From assembly GCF_028550395.1 (NCBI RefSeq), contig NZ_JAQQKW010000004.1, forward strand, positions 1 through 64,000: DNA of 64,000 nucleotides, read 5' to 3'. Position numbers and translations under genes: made by a program. This stretch comes from Asticcacaulis currens. GTDB taxonomy: Bacteria > Pseudomonadota > Alphaproteobacteria > Caulobacterales > Caulobacteraceae. This document shows positions 46,672-54,079 of the stretch, one piece after another. Every line of letters begins with the position of its first letter. The stretch's first letter is position 1. The notes under the pieces are model-generated. The model saw only the letters and a list, made by a program, of their open reading frames with translations, was not told the DNA's origin and did not search any database.

Positions 46672-46990
46672 TGATCCTCGCAACCCGCCTTTGCGGTTTT
46701 AGCTTTCTGTCGGTCATCGAGTGCGGGGGCGACGCGATTGTGAAATCGGATCCGAAACCGAGCCCTTGGAGGTGGGAACCAAGCCGCGGCAGATGTGTGC
46801 GGTTACTCACTTCATTGATCGAGCTTCGGATGACGCTCGACTCAAACTATGTGGCTGGCAACGAGATAGACCGTCACTTCGCGAACTATCAATCGTGTGT
46901 GGTGGAGCCGGGTTTGCGGTTCCAACGATAAATTCGCAAACCACAGGATCGGGTCGATGTGCATTTGAGAGACCCCGCAATCGACGGCTC
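46672..46990. other. Intergenic stretch without recognisable gene
   Basis: About 320 bp between GH43 and a terminator. Two short overlapping frames exist (46671-46931, 46721-46996), but neither resembles a known family and both look accidental. No operator or RNA recognised. Confidence 0.4.
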
Positions 46991-46995
46991 TTATG

Positions 46996-47022
46996 AGCCC
47001 CGGGGGTTATCCCGGGGCTTTT
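46996..47022. terminator. Intrinsic terminator between GH43 and HU
   Basis: AGCCCCGGG (46996-47004) and CCCGGGGCT (47011-47019), perfect 9-bp stem with a GGTTAT loop, followed by TTT. It lies 19 bp from the HU stop and can serve both directions. Confidence 0.85.
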
Positions 47023-47040
47023 GCCGTTTGGAGCGCGGGT

Positions 47041-47316
47041 CTACGCGTTCAGGCGATCCTTAACCGCCTTGCCCGGTTGGAAGACCAGCTTCTTTGAGGC
47101 GGCGATCTGGATGGTAGCGCCCGTCGAGGGGTTTCGCCCTTCGCGTGCGGGCTTATCCTGGACCCTGAATTTGCCGAAGCTCGGAAAGTTGACTTCCTGC
47201 CCCAGAACGGCCGCTTCCACGATGCTGCCAAATACCGTGTCAACGATGGCCTTGGCCGCCGTCTTGGTCACGCCGTGTTCGGTTGCGATTTTGTCGATGA
47301 GGTCAGAGGTATTCAT
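47041..47316 (-). CDS. HU-family nucleoid DNA-binding protein
   Basis: A 91-residue histone-like protein of normal HU length. MNTSDLIDKIATEHGVTKTA starts the dimerisation helices, VNFPSFGKFRV the beta-saddle, and AREGRNPSTGATIQIAASK the DNA-bending arm with its Pro-containing tip. The frame is open to 47439, but ATG 47316 with GGAGACAGATCC upstream gives the family start. It bends and packages DNA. It is probably one of several HU paralogues in this genome. Confidence 0.93.
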   Translation of the reverse strand: MNTSDLIDKIATEHGVTKTAAKAIVDTVFGSIVEAAVLGQEVNFPSFGKFRVQDKPAREGRNPSTGATIQIAASKKLVFQPGKAVKDRLNA

Positions 47317-47478
47317 GGATCTGTCTCCGATTGAAAGTCTCTGACTTGCCTTCCCGGACAGGCATTGGCAATACCCTTGGTCAGGTATCCACCGTAAGAA
47401 CCCATGGGCCTTTAATGATGATGGTGCGCAGGGAGACAAGTAGCCACGAGGTCATCGAGCTCTGGTTTATGAGGGTAC

Positions 47479-47856
47479 TCAGTCTTCAGGCAGGTCGTAA
47501 ACCTCGAGCCTCACCTCATCGCCGTCGATCACAATCTCGACGACTTCGTTTACAAGCCGCCCGTCAGGACCAAGGTGAGTCAATAGGGCCGCCAGGAGCT
47601 CGCGTTGCCGTGCAGGTGGGACCTGCGGAATGATAATAATTAGACCCGCGTGGAGGGATTCTCGGCGGTACAGACGTCGGAAATCGACCGCGTTGTTGGT
47701 GACGAAGGTACAGTCCCCGTCGATAATCCGCGGCATGAGGTCCCAGTCCGTCGTGCCGCTCAGCCCGAGCCAGTTCACATGATCGCAATGATGGCCGGCC
47801 TGCTGCGCCACCTCTACCAGTGAGGTGTGCAGACACTCGTCGATCAGGAACCTCAC
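47479..47856 (-). CDS. DUF5615 PIN-like protein, likely toxin
   Basis: A 125-residue protein of the DUF5615 (PIN_5-like) family. MRFLIDECLHTSLVEVAQQAGH, the WDLMPRIIDGDCTFVTNNAVDF core and the acidic residues Asp6, Glu7 and Asp near position 38 are in the order of PIN nucleases. Such proteins are normally paired with DUF433 proteins as toxin-antitoxin-like modules. Its ATG overlaps the stop of the DUF433 gene (ATGA), giving strict coupling. Nuclease activity has not been shown for most of the family. Confidence 0.85.
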   Translation of the reverse strand: MRFLIDECLHTSLVEVAQQAGHHCDHVNWLGLSGTTDWDLMPRIIDGDCTFVTNNAVDFRRLYRRESLHAGLIIIIPQVPPARQRELLAALLTHLGPDGRLVNEVVEIVIDGDEVRLEVYDLPED

Positions 47857-48473
47857 GCGCCCACGCCCGACAGCTTTCCAAGCGACACGCTGGACCGAAG
47901 GGTGCCGCTTTTTTCTGACAGCTTTTTGGGGCGCCCCACGGCCGGATGCGCAGCCGCCCAGACCCGTGCCAGTTCCAGCCGCCGCGCGTTGAGTTTCGGA
48001 TACCCCTCAAGGAGTTCGGCCTCTGACGCCCCGTCGCGCAGCATGGTGGCCACAAGCCGTATAGGGATACGCGTGTCTTTGAAGACGGGTTCACCACCCA
48101 ACACGGCCAGGTCTGTCGTGACGTCCGATTCCGCCTCTGTCAGGTCCTTCACGGCTTTCTCGATTTCCTTGCGAGCCGCCGCGACGTCGACGATGAGGTA
48201 GTCACCGGCCTTGACCGTCTTCGCTTTTGGCTCGCGTTCAATCTCTGCAAAGAGCGCAAGCCTTCGCTCCTGGCTTAAAGCGCCCCCGACTTCTTTCCAG
48301 AGTTTGAGTTTCAGAACCGCCAGATCAGACAGTATGCGTTTCGACTTCACAATGCCGGGCCGGGATTGAGCAACCACGATGTGCTTGTCGATCGCGTTGT
48401 GAACCGCTTTTACATCCACACCTGTAACGGCAGCGGCCTGGGCAGGGGTAAATGTTCGGGACAGTGCCGGCAT
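47853..48473 (-). CDS. DUF433 antitoxin-like protein with N-terminal HTH
   Basis: A 206-residue protein. The first 60 residues (SRTFTPAQAAAVTGVDVKAVHNAID) look like a MerR-type helix-turn-helix. A helical linker follows, then a DUF433 domain around residues 115-180 (LGGEPVFKDTRIPIRLVATMLRDGASEAELLEGYPKL). DUF433 proteins with DUF5615 partners are regarded as antitoxins. Two ATAATTAT palindromes flank its ribosome-binding site, consistent with autorepression by the HTH. It is the first gene of the two-gene operon. Confidence 0.85.
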   Translation of the reverse strand: MPALSRTFTPAQAAAVTGVDVKAVHNAIDKHIVVAQSRPGIVKSKRILSDLAVLKLKLWKEVGGALSQERRLALFAEIEREPKAKTVKAGDYLIVDVAAARKEIEKAVKDLTEAESDVTTDLAVLGGEPVFKDTRIPIRLVATMLRDGASEAELLEGYPKLNARRLELARVWAAAHPAVGRPKKLSEKSGTLRSSVSLGKLSGVGA

Positions 48474-48501
48474 AATTATTCTCCTATGGAAGGATAATTA
48501 T
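48472..48501 (-). promoter_or_regulatory. Twin ATAATTAT palindromes around the RBS of the DUF433 gene
   Basis: ATAATTAT at 48472-48479 overlaps the ATG, and a second copy lies at 48494-48501. Centres are 22 bp apart, about two helical turns, with AGGAG (RBS) between. A dimeric repressor could bind both on one face. Confidence 0.6.
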
Positions 48502-48509
48502 CATGGAGT

Positions 48510-48949
48510 GAGGTCTGAGTAAATTCCGATAGAACGGGAAGATCGACAGGCAATTCAGCTCTGCCATTTTTCATTCCCATACATAAAGCTAAGGCGTCTT
48601 AATGGGCAGATGATAGGCCGCGCTTCCGCTTGTTATTTTCGGACCAGCCCGCTCATCGCATACGACTGGCCCTTCTGGCCTCACTTGGCCATTAGACTTA
48701 CTTTGGTGCGCGGTCGTCGCATTCAGTTGGCTATCGATCCCTGACTCAGCAAGATGCCTATGTACCTCCTTTTCGCGATTTTCGTTTGGGTACCGAATTT
48801 GACGGCCACACCTCTTAAAGCTTTTTGACTGGAGCTGTCTGGCTATTTCCGTTGCTCTCGCCGGCGCCTTGTGGACGCTAGGTGATTTGCAGCGCGAGAC
48901 CGCTTAGGTCGGCCAGCACCTTCCCGGTGTCTGCTACGATGTCAGAAGT
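48510..48949. other. Intergenic stretch without recognisable gene
   Basis: About 440 bp between the DUF433 operon and the GntP gene. No coding pattern, repeat or RNA that I can support; possibly an eroded gene. Confidence 0.4.
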
Positions 48950-50284
48950 TCAGACGCACAGGCTAAGCAAGAGCGTAAAGATGAGACCGAAAATGCCCAC
49001 AAGCCCCTCCATTAGGGTCCATGTTCGCAACGTATCTTTCACGGACAGACCGAAATACTCCTTGAACATCCAGAACCCGGAATCATTGACATGACTGAAC
49101 ATCAGGCTGCCAGCCCCAATCACCAGAACCATCAGGTTAGGATTGACGCCGGAAAGCTTAACCAAGGGCGCGACGAGCCCTGCCGCTGTTAGCCCCGCCA
49201 CGGTCGCCGAACCGAGCGACAGGCGGATTACGCCGGCGATCAGCCAACCGAGCACCAGGGGCGGAATGGGAAGATTTTTGAGCAGCAGGCCAAGCTGTTC
49301 GTTGAGGCCACCGTCGATAAAGATCTGCTTTAGGGCGCCAGCACCAGCGATAATCAGCAGGATCGGCGCAATTTCGCGCAAGGCCAGGGAGGAGCCCTGC
49401 ATCAGTACGCTCAGCTGTTGGCGCTGACCGATACCAAGGGTCACCAGTGCGACCATTACCGAGATCAGCATAACGATCATGGGATTGCCGAGAAAGCCAA
49501 TCAGGGATTTTGTCTCTGGGCTCAGGCCCTGCACATAGCCGAGCCCCGTAGACGCGGTTAAGAGGATGACCGGTAACAGCGCAGTGAGAAAACTGGTGGA
49601 GGTGGACGGCAATGCGACTTCGGCGGTCTCATCCACAACAAAAAGCTGTGGGGGGTTCGACACAATGCCCCGCGCGCTTAGCGCAAACACAGGACCTGCA
49701 ATCAGCGCGGTCGGTACACCGACGATAAGACCGTAAATGAGCGTCAGGCCCATATCGGCGCCAAACATCGGCACGATAGCCGTCGGAGACGGGTGCGGCG
49801 GCAAGAACCCATGCGCTATGGATAGACCCGCCATAACCGGCAAGGCCAGATACACGAGACCTCCTCCGGACTGACGGGCAACAGAAAAGATCAGCGGCAC
49901 CAGAAGGACAAAGCCCACGTTGTAAAAGAGGGGTATGCCGACAATGAAACCCGTCAGGCACAGGGCGAGGGTGATCCGCCGGTCACCGAACCCCGTTATC
50001 AGGACCCTGGCTATTTTCCTCGCCGCCCCACTATCGGCGATGATTTTCCCGAATATGGCCCCCAAAGCCAGCAGAACCGCAAGCGAACCCACCATACTGC
50101 CTATGCCGCTCTCGATAGAATGCGTGATCTTATTGAGGGGCATCCCCAGCATCAGGGCCGCCAGAAGGGAGGCTATCACGAAGGCGAGAAGCGGTTGAAC
50201 CTTGAGCCAAGCGATCAGGCCAATCAAGGATGCGACGGCGACCAGAACCACGACGATCGCAAGGGTATCATGCGTCAGTGACAT
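48950..50284 (-). CDS. GntP-family gluconate/aldonate permease
   Basis: A 444-residue inner-membrane transporter with 12 or more hydrophobic segments. Family signatures are LAIVVVLVAVASLIGLIAWL at the N-terminus, GFIVGIPLFYNVGFVLLVPL, GFLPPHPSPTAI and LMFSHVNDSGFWMFKEYFGL near the C-terminus. GntP/GntT members carry gluconate and similar sugar acids by proton symport. It starts 2 bp after the stop of the beta-helix/SMP-30 gene, and gluconokinase is the next gene upstream, so gluconate is the likely cargo. The shared operon and LacI control are inferred. Confidence 0.9.
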   Translation of the reverse strand: MSLTHDTLAIVVVLVAVASLIGLIAWLKVQPLLAFVIASLLAALMLGMPLNKITHSIESGIGSMVGSLAVLLALGAIFGKIIADSGAARKIARVLITGFGDRRITLALCLTGFIVGIPLFYNVGFVLLVPLIFSVARQSGGGLVYLALPVMAGLSIAHGFLPPHPSPTAIVPMFGADMGLTLIYGLIVGVPTALIAGPVFALSARGIVSNPPQLFVVDETAEVALPSTSTSFLTALLPVILLTASTGLGYVQGLSPETKSLIGFLGNPMIVMLISVMVALVTLGIGQRQQLSVLMQGSSLALREIAPILLIIAGAGALKQIFIDGGLNEQLGLLLKNLPIPPLVLGWLIAGVIRLSLGSATVAGLTAAGLVAPLVKLSGVNPNLMVLVIGAGSLMFSHVNDSGFWMFKEYFGLSVKDTLRTWTLMEGLVGIFGLIFTLLLSLCV

Positions 50285-50286
50285 AG

Positions 50287-53200
50287 TCAGAACCCCTTGA
50301 CGCTCAGACTGTACAGGGTGTGGTGTGTCAGGATGAATAGGGTTTGCCGGTCAGGTCCGCCAAACAACAGTTGCAGCGGCCTCTCGGGAGTGTCGATCCG
50401 GCCCATTGGGTCGCCGTTGGCGCCGTAGACAAAAATCTGCCCGTTGGCGACGAACATCCGGCCCTGCGCATCTACGGCGACGCTTTCACCGGCACGCTCG
50501 GTGAGGGGTTTCAGGTCAGTGAGCGTCCCTCCCTGACCCAGGATCCCGGAATAAATGCGACCCTCTGACCCGTTGCTGACCCGTATGCGTTCACCCAATC
50601 TGCCTGTCACAAAGCCATAAGTGTCTAGCGTGTCTGAAAATCTCCATCCGAGGAAATTTGGAGGACCTTGCCTGTGCACACGAAACGCCGGAAGGACAAG
50701 GCTTCCATCGGGCGATACATATTCCAGTGCTTTGGGCACGCCCATGTCACGGCGGAACATCTCAGCGAGCGTGGTAAACTGATAGGTAACCGGATCCAGC
50801 TGATCTCTGAACTCACCGTTGTTCCACAGATTGCCGGGGAAGGCGATGATGGCATCGGGGTGCACGGCGGCAGGCGTTGGCGCAATGCGGGTAATCGGGG
50901 CAGTGGGTGTCCACGGATCGAAGCTGTAAACGGACGTGTCCGAGCCGTCCGACGAGAGGACCATGAGCTGCCCGGAGCGGTCAACGGCCAAATTTACCGG
51001 ATCCAGAGGCGCATCTGCAACGACTTCGAGACCGCGCGTTTGGGACCATCGATAGATGCGATGGAAGTGATGATCGACAAAGTAGAGATTGCCCTTATCG
51101 TCGACCGTGCCGCCGCTAATGGAATAAAAGCCGTCTTCACGCTTCTCGACAATCGCGGTCTCCAGTCCTCTTGGGCGAGGCGTCGCCGGAGGCTGCGGCG
51201 GGTTGGCTGAAACATCGAGGACCGCAAATTGACGCTCACGGACCTCAAGCTGGTGCGTCACGTCGGTGATGGCGTTTTCAAAGGGAAACTTGCTGGCCCT
51301 CAGATACGTGCCGCACCCTTCCGTATCACAGGCGGCATAGCCACTTTCCGCATTGGTCGACATGTTACGGAAGCGGATATTATCAACGTTGAAGAGTTTC
51401 ACCGCCGTGGCCGCCGGCTTGAGGCTGCGGGTTACACGATACGCATGATAGTTAGCGAAAAGGATGTTTTTTGAATTACGCACCTCGAGGGACATCGACT
51501 CGAGGCCATCTACGACCTCCTGCTCGGTTTGTGGCGCCAGAAACTCCCAGTTTTCGACGCCATCCAATACGATCTCGTGACGGTTATGGTGTTCAGCGGA
51601 AAGCTCATAAACATGGCCTGGGGTTTTGGTGTTACTGACGTAAAAGCCGGCGTCCGACATGGTGTTGGGCGTCCAGTTTCCGACGAAGTAGCCGCCTCCG
51701 CCATCTGTCACCCAGATACCGGGGTACTGCCCATCCATCCGGAAAGAGGGGTTGGAAAAATCGACCCGTTTGCCACTGGGCAAAAGCGTGCCGTGTCCAC
51801 CATGAATTCGGACATCCTCGACCAGCGAGCGCTCTCCGGCCCTCCAAATCAGGGCGGTCGCCCGGGGGTTAACCCCCCCGGTGAAGAGGCCCACCCCACT
51901 GATGACAGCCTCCCCGCCACGCGCGCTTTCGACCAGGGCCTTCGCGTTGCCAACGCCCTGATAGGCTGGGGTCTTCTCTGCCAACGTGATCTGGGTTGCA
52001 CTGGGGTGCAGTCCAATCAGGACGCTGTCTGATCGCAGGTGCAGCGTGTCGCTCACGAGATAATGGCCGGAAGGCAGGTAGACCACGCGGTTGGCGTCGA
52101 TGGCACGCTGTAACGCCTGCGTGTCATCGGCAATCCCATCTCCGACGACACCGTGCGCTCGGACATTGGTCCACTGATCGACGGGCGGCAAGGCGGGCAA
52201 CACCGGGCCGCCCCAGGCAGGTATCTTGTCCAGTCGCTTTGCTGTAAATGAAGTGGCCAGACGGCCCATTTGCCCACGCGCCTCAATCTTGAGGCCGTGG
52301 CTGAACTCAGACACCCGATAAATACGCGCCGGCGCGTTCAAAATCTTGCCTGACTCGCGAAACCGGACAAAAACGGGCACCTTTGCCGCCAGGGCATTGT
52401 CAAAGCCGATCTGGGTGAAGGGGCTGTTTTCATTGCTAATAATGACGGCCGCCTGGGAAACACGTTCAAATCGAACGTCTTTGCCCCACAGGCTGTCGCT
52501 GTACCCTCTGTCAATTTCGATACCGACGGGCGTGTCTTTGATCTGGACATTGATCAGAGTGAGGTCCACTTCGTGCTCGCGGATGGCCGCGTCACGCTGC
52601 CCCTCGAAGGTGGCGTCAATCAGGGTGAACTGCCAGGCAGGCGAGGTCTTCTCTGTTACGATACCATAACGGCCGCCAAAAAAATGAAGGTCTTCGGCGA
52701 CATTGCCGGCCTGGTAAATGCCCGCAAACCCAGAGTCGAGATGGAAGTCGATATGGCTTAGAAAGGCGTGCTGGGCGATCCGCATCCGAACACCAGCGGC
52801 AGCCGGGTTCCCTTTTCCCATCTCGAAATCAACATTCGACAGGGCGGAATAAAAGGTACCGGAATTGGCATCTCGTACAATTGCTGTCTCGGGACGTGCC
52901 GACGGGACAGGTACGGGTACCTGTCCGCTTTGATATTGATCTGCTCCGGTGAAGATGACCATGGTGGCCACCCCGTGGTCGAAGCCCGGCGTATGATCGC
53001 CTAAGACCAGGACGGGCCGTCTGGCACCGACGCCGTACAGTCTGACAGCCGGAGGGATGAGCAAACTCTTTGTGATGCGATAGCGCCCGCTGGGCAACCA
53101 CACGATACCCCCGGCACCTGAGTTTGCGGCGGTATCTATGGCCTGTTGAATGGCCAGGGTGTCATCGGTCCTGCCGTCACCCGCCCCGCGGACGGTCACA

Positions 53201-53334
53201 GCCTTGGGGTCCTCAGGCGCGACCCGGTAAACAGACTCGTGAAGGGCGGCGGACTCTGCGCAAGTCACGCTGACCAGATATACCGTCACGCACATCATTA
53301 TCAGGCGTTTTAGGGCCATGGATAAGACCTTCAT
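50287..53334 (-). CDS. Tandem beta-helix (pectate lyase 3/GH55-like) fused to SMP-30/gluconolactonase propeller
   Basis: A 1015-residue exported protein (signal RLIMMCVTVYLVSVTCAESA). Domain 1 (about 35-340) and domain 2 (about 385-700) are right-handed beta-helices, each opening with the Pectate_lyase_3 pattern (VRGAGDGRTDDTLAIQQAID; VVGDGIADDTQALQRAID), as in two-helix GH55 exo-beta-1,3-glucanases. Domain 3 (about 735-1010) is an SMP-30/gluconolactonase-like propeller (GTVDDKGNLYFVDHHFHRIY). ATG 53334 overlaps the gluconokinase stop (ATGA); ATG 53319 with GAAGG is the alternative. Release of a lactone-ended sugar followed by lactone hydrolysis would feed the adjacent permease and kinase. 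The catalytic function is inferred. Confidence 0.8.
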   Translation of the reverse strand: MKVLSMALKRLIMMCVTVYLVSVTCAESAALHESVYRVAPEDPKAVTVRGAGDGRTDDTLAIQQAIDTAANSGAGGIVWLPSGRYRITKSLLIPPAVRLYGVGARRPVLVLGDHTPGFDHGVATMVIFTGADQYQSGQVPVPVPSARPETAIVRDANSGTFYSALSNVDFEMGKGNPAAAGVRMRIAQHAFLSHIDFHLDSGFAGIYQAGNVAEDLHFFGGRYGIVTEKTSPAWQFTLIDATFEGQRDAAIREHEVDLTLINVQIKDTPVGIEIDRGYSDSLWGKDVRFERVSQAAVIISNENSPFTQIGFDNALAAKVPVFVRFRESGKILNAPARIYRVSEFSHGLKIEARGQMGRLATSFTAKRLDKIPAWGGPVLPALPPVDQWTNVRAHGVVGDGIADDTQALQRAIDANRVVYLPSGHYLVSDTLHLRSDSVLIGLHPSATQITLAEKTPAYQGVGNAKALVESARGGEAVISGVGLFTGGVNPRATALIWRAGERSLVEDVRIHGGHGTLLPSGKRVDFSNPSFRMDGQYPGIWVTDGGGGYFVGNWTPNTMSDAGFYVSNTKTPGHVYELSAEHHNRHEIVLDGVENWEFLAPQTEQEVVDGLESMSLEVRNSKNILFANYHAYRVTRSLKPAATAVKLFNVDNIRFRNMSTNAESGYAACDTEGCGTYLRASKFPFENAITDVTHQLEVRERQFAVLDVSANPPQPPATPRPRGLETAIVEKREDGFYSISGGTVDDKGNLYFVDHHFHRIYRWSQTRGLEVVADAPLDPVNLAVDRSGQLMVLSSDGSDTSVYSFDPWTPTAPITRIAPTPAAVHPDAIIAFPGNLWNNGEFRDQLDPVTYQFTTLAEMFRRDMGVPKALEYVSPDGSLVLPAFRVHRQGPPNFLGWRFSDTLDTYGFVTGRLGERIRVSNGSEGRIYSGILGQGGTLTDLKPLTERAGESVAVDAQGRMFVANGQIFVYGANGDPMGRIDTPERPLQLLFGGPDRQTLFILTHHTLYSLSVKGF

Positions 53335-53879
53335 AAAGTAGCTTGAGGGGTTTGGATTAAGAGATCTGCGGTTTGGGGGGAGAGGTTTGCCAGCGCATAC
53401 CTCAGGCATGCGCCTGTGGACCTCAGGCCGTCGATTCGGAGGACGCTCTCTTCCGGGCCGGGAGGCTCCAACGTCGCGAACTGACTGTCGACCAGACTGG
53501 CTGGCATATAATGGTTCGGCCGTCTCTGAAGTCGGGCACGGGCGACGTCAGGTGAAAGCTCCGGAAACACAAATACAATTGGTGTTCCGCACCGTGATCT
53601 CAGCATCTGACGGTAAGAGTGACGCAAGGCTGAACACGAGACCACGCATCCATTTTCAGGCGACGCGCGATCCAGCGCTTGGGCTACACGTTCGAGCCAC
53701 GGCCAGCGATCCTCATCGGTCAGGGCAATCCCCGCCGACATCTTTGAGACATTGTCTTGGGGGTGAAGGTCATCGCCTTCGATGAAGTTGTAGCCTAACG
53801 CTTGAGCTATCCCTTTGCCGAGTGTGGTCTTGCCGCACCCGCTGATGCCCATGACGACGATAGCGTGTGGGGTTGGCAT
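53331..53879 (-). CDS. gntK: Gluconokinase (GntK-type)
   Basis: A 182-residue kinase that makes 6-phosphogluconate from gluconate for the Entner-Doudoroff or pentose phosphate route. P-loop [10 protein letters not shown] (Lys17), FIEGDDLHPQDNVSKMSAGIALTDEDRWPWL (seen as GDDLHPQDN and DRWPWL), SCSALRHSYR and RPNHYMPASLVDSQFATLEPP are all family hallmarks. ATG 53879 with GCGAGGTAATT upstream is preferred to a frame open to 53978, whose first part would be the terminator hairpin. It overlaps the beta-helix gene by 4 bp. Confidence 0.95.
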   Translation of the reverse strand: MPTPHAIVVMGISGCGKTTLGKGIAQALGYNFIEGDDLHPQDNVSKMSAGIALTDEDRWPWLERVAQALDRASPENGCVVSCSALRHSYRQMLRSRCGTPIVFVFPELSPDVARARLQRRPNHYMPASLVDSQFATLEPPGPEESVLRIDGLRSTGACLRYALANLSPQTADLLIQTPQATL

Positions 53880-53923
53880 AATTACCTCGCGGGTCGGGCC
53901 GAAGCGCGCCGAGGAAAAGGAAA

Positions 53924-53968
53924 CATGCTTCCCGGATGGGGCGGGAGGGACGTGGTCCGGGAAGCATG
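53924..53968 (-). terminator. Terminator-like hairpin between TBDR and gluconokinase
   Basis: CATGCTTCCCGGA / TCCGGGAAGCATG, perfect 13-bp stem with a 19-nt loop. On the minus strand it is followed by TTTCCTTTTCC, 45 bp before the gluconokinase ATG. Confidence 0.7.
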
Positions 53969-53970
53969 CC

Positions 53971-54007
53971 GCCCGCACCGCTCGGGTTAGAGAGCCGAGC
54001 GGCGGGC
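53971..54007 (-). other. GC-rich hairpin downstream of TBDR
   Basis: GCCCGC-A-CCGCTCGG pairs with CCGAGCGGCGGGC around a 9-nt loop, directly before the 13-bp hairpin. The two together would stop or stabilise the 3' end of the TBDR mRNA. Confidence 0.6.
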
Positions 54008-54079
54008 GAAGTGAGATGACTTGGAAGCGTTGAGGGACACCTTGAGCCCTTGCAGGTCGGTGCCCCTCGGTATCGTCGG

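Noticed and set aside
46671-46996. Two small frames after GH43
   Set aside because: No resemblance to known proteins, poor codon pattern, overlapping each other in different frames.
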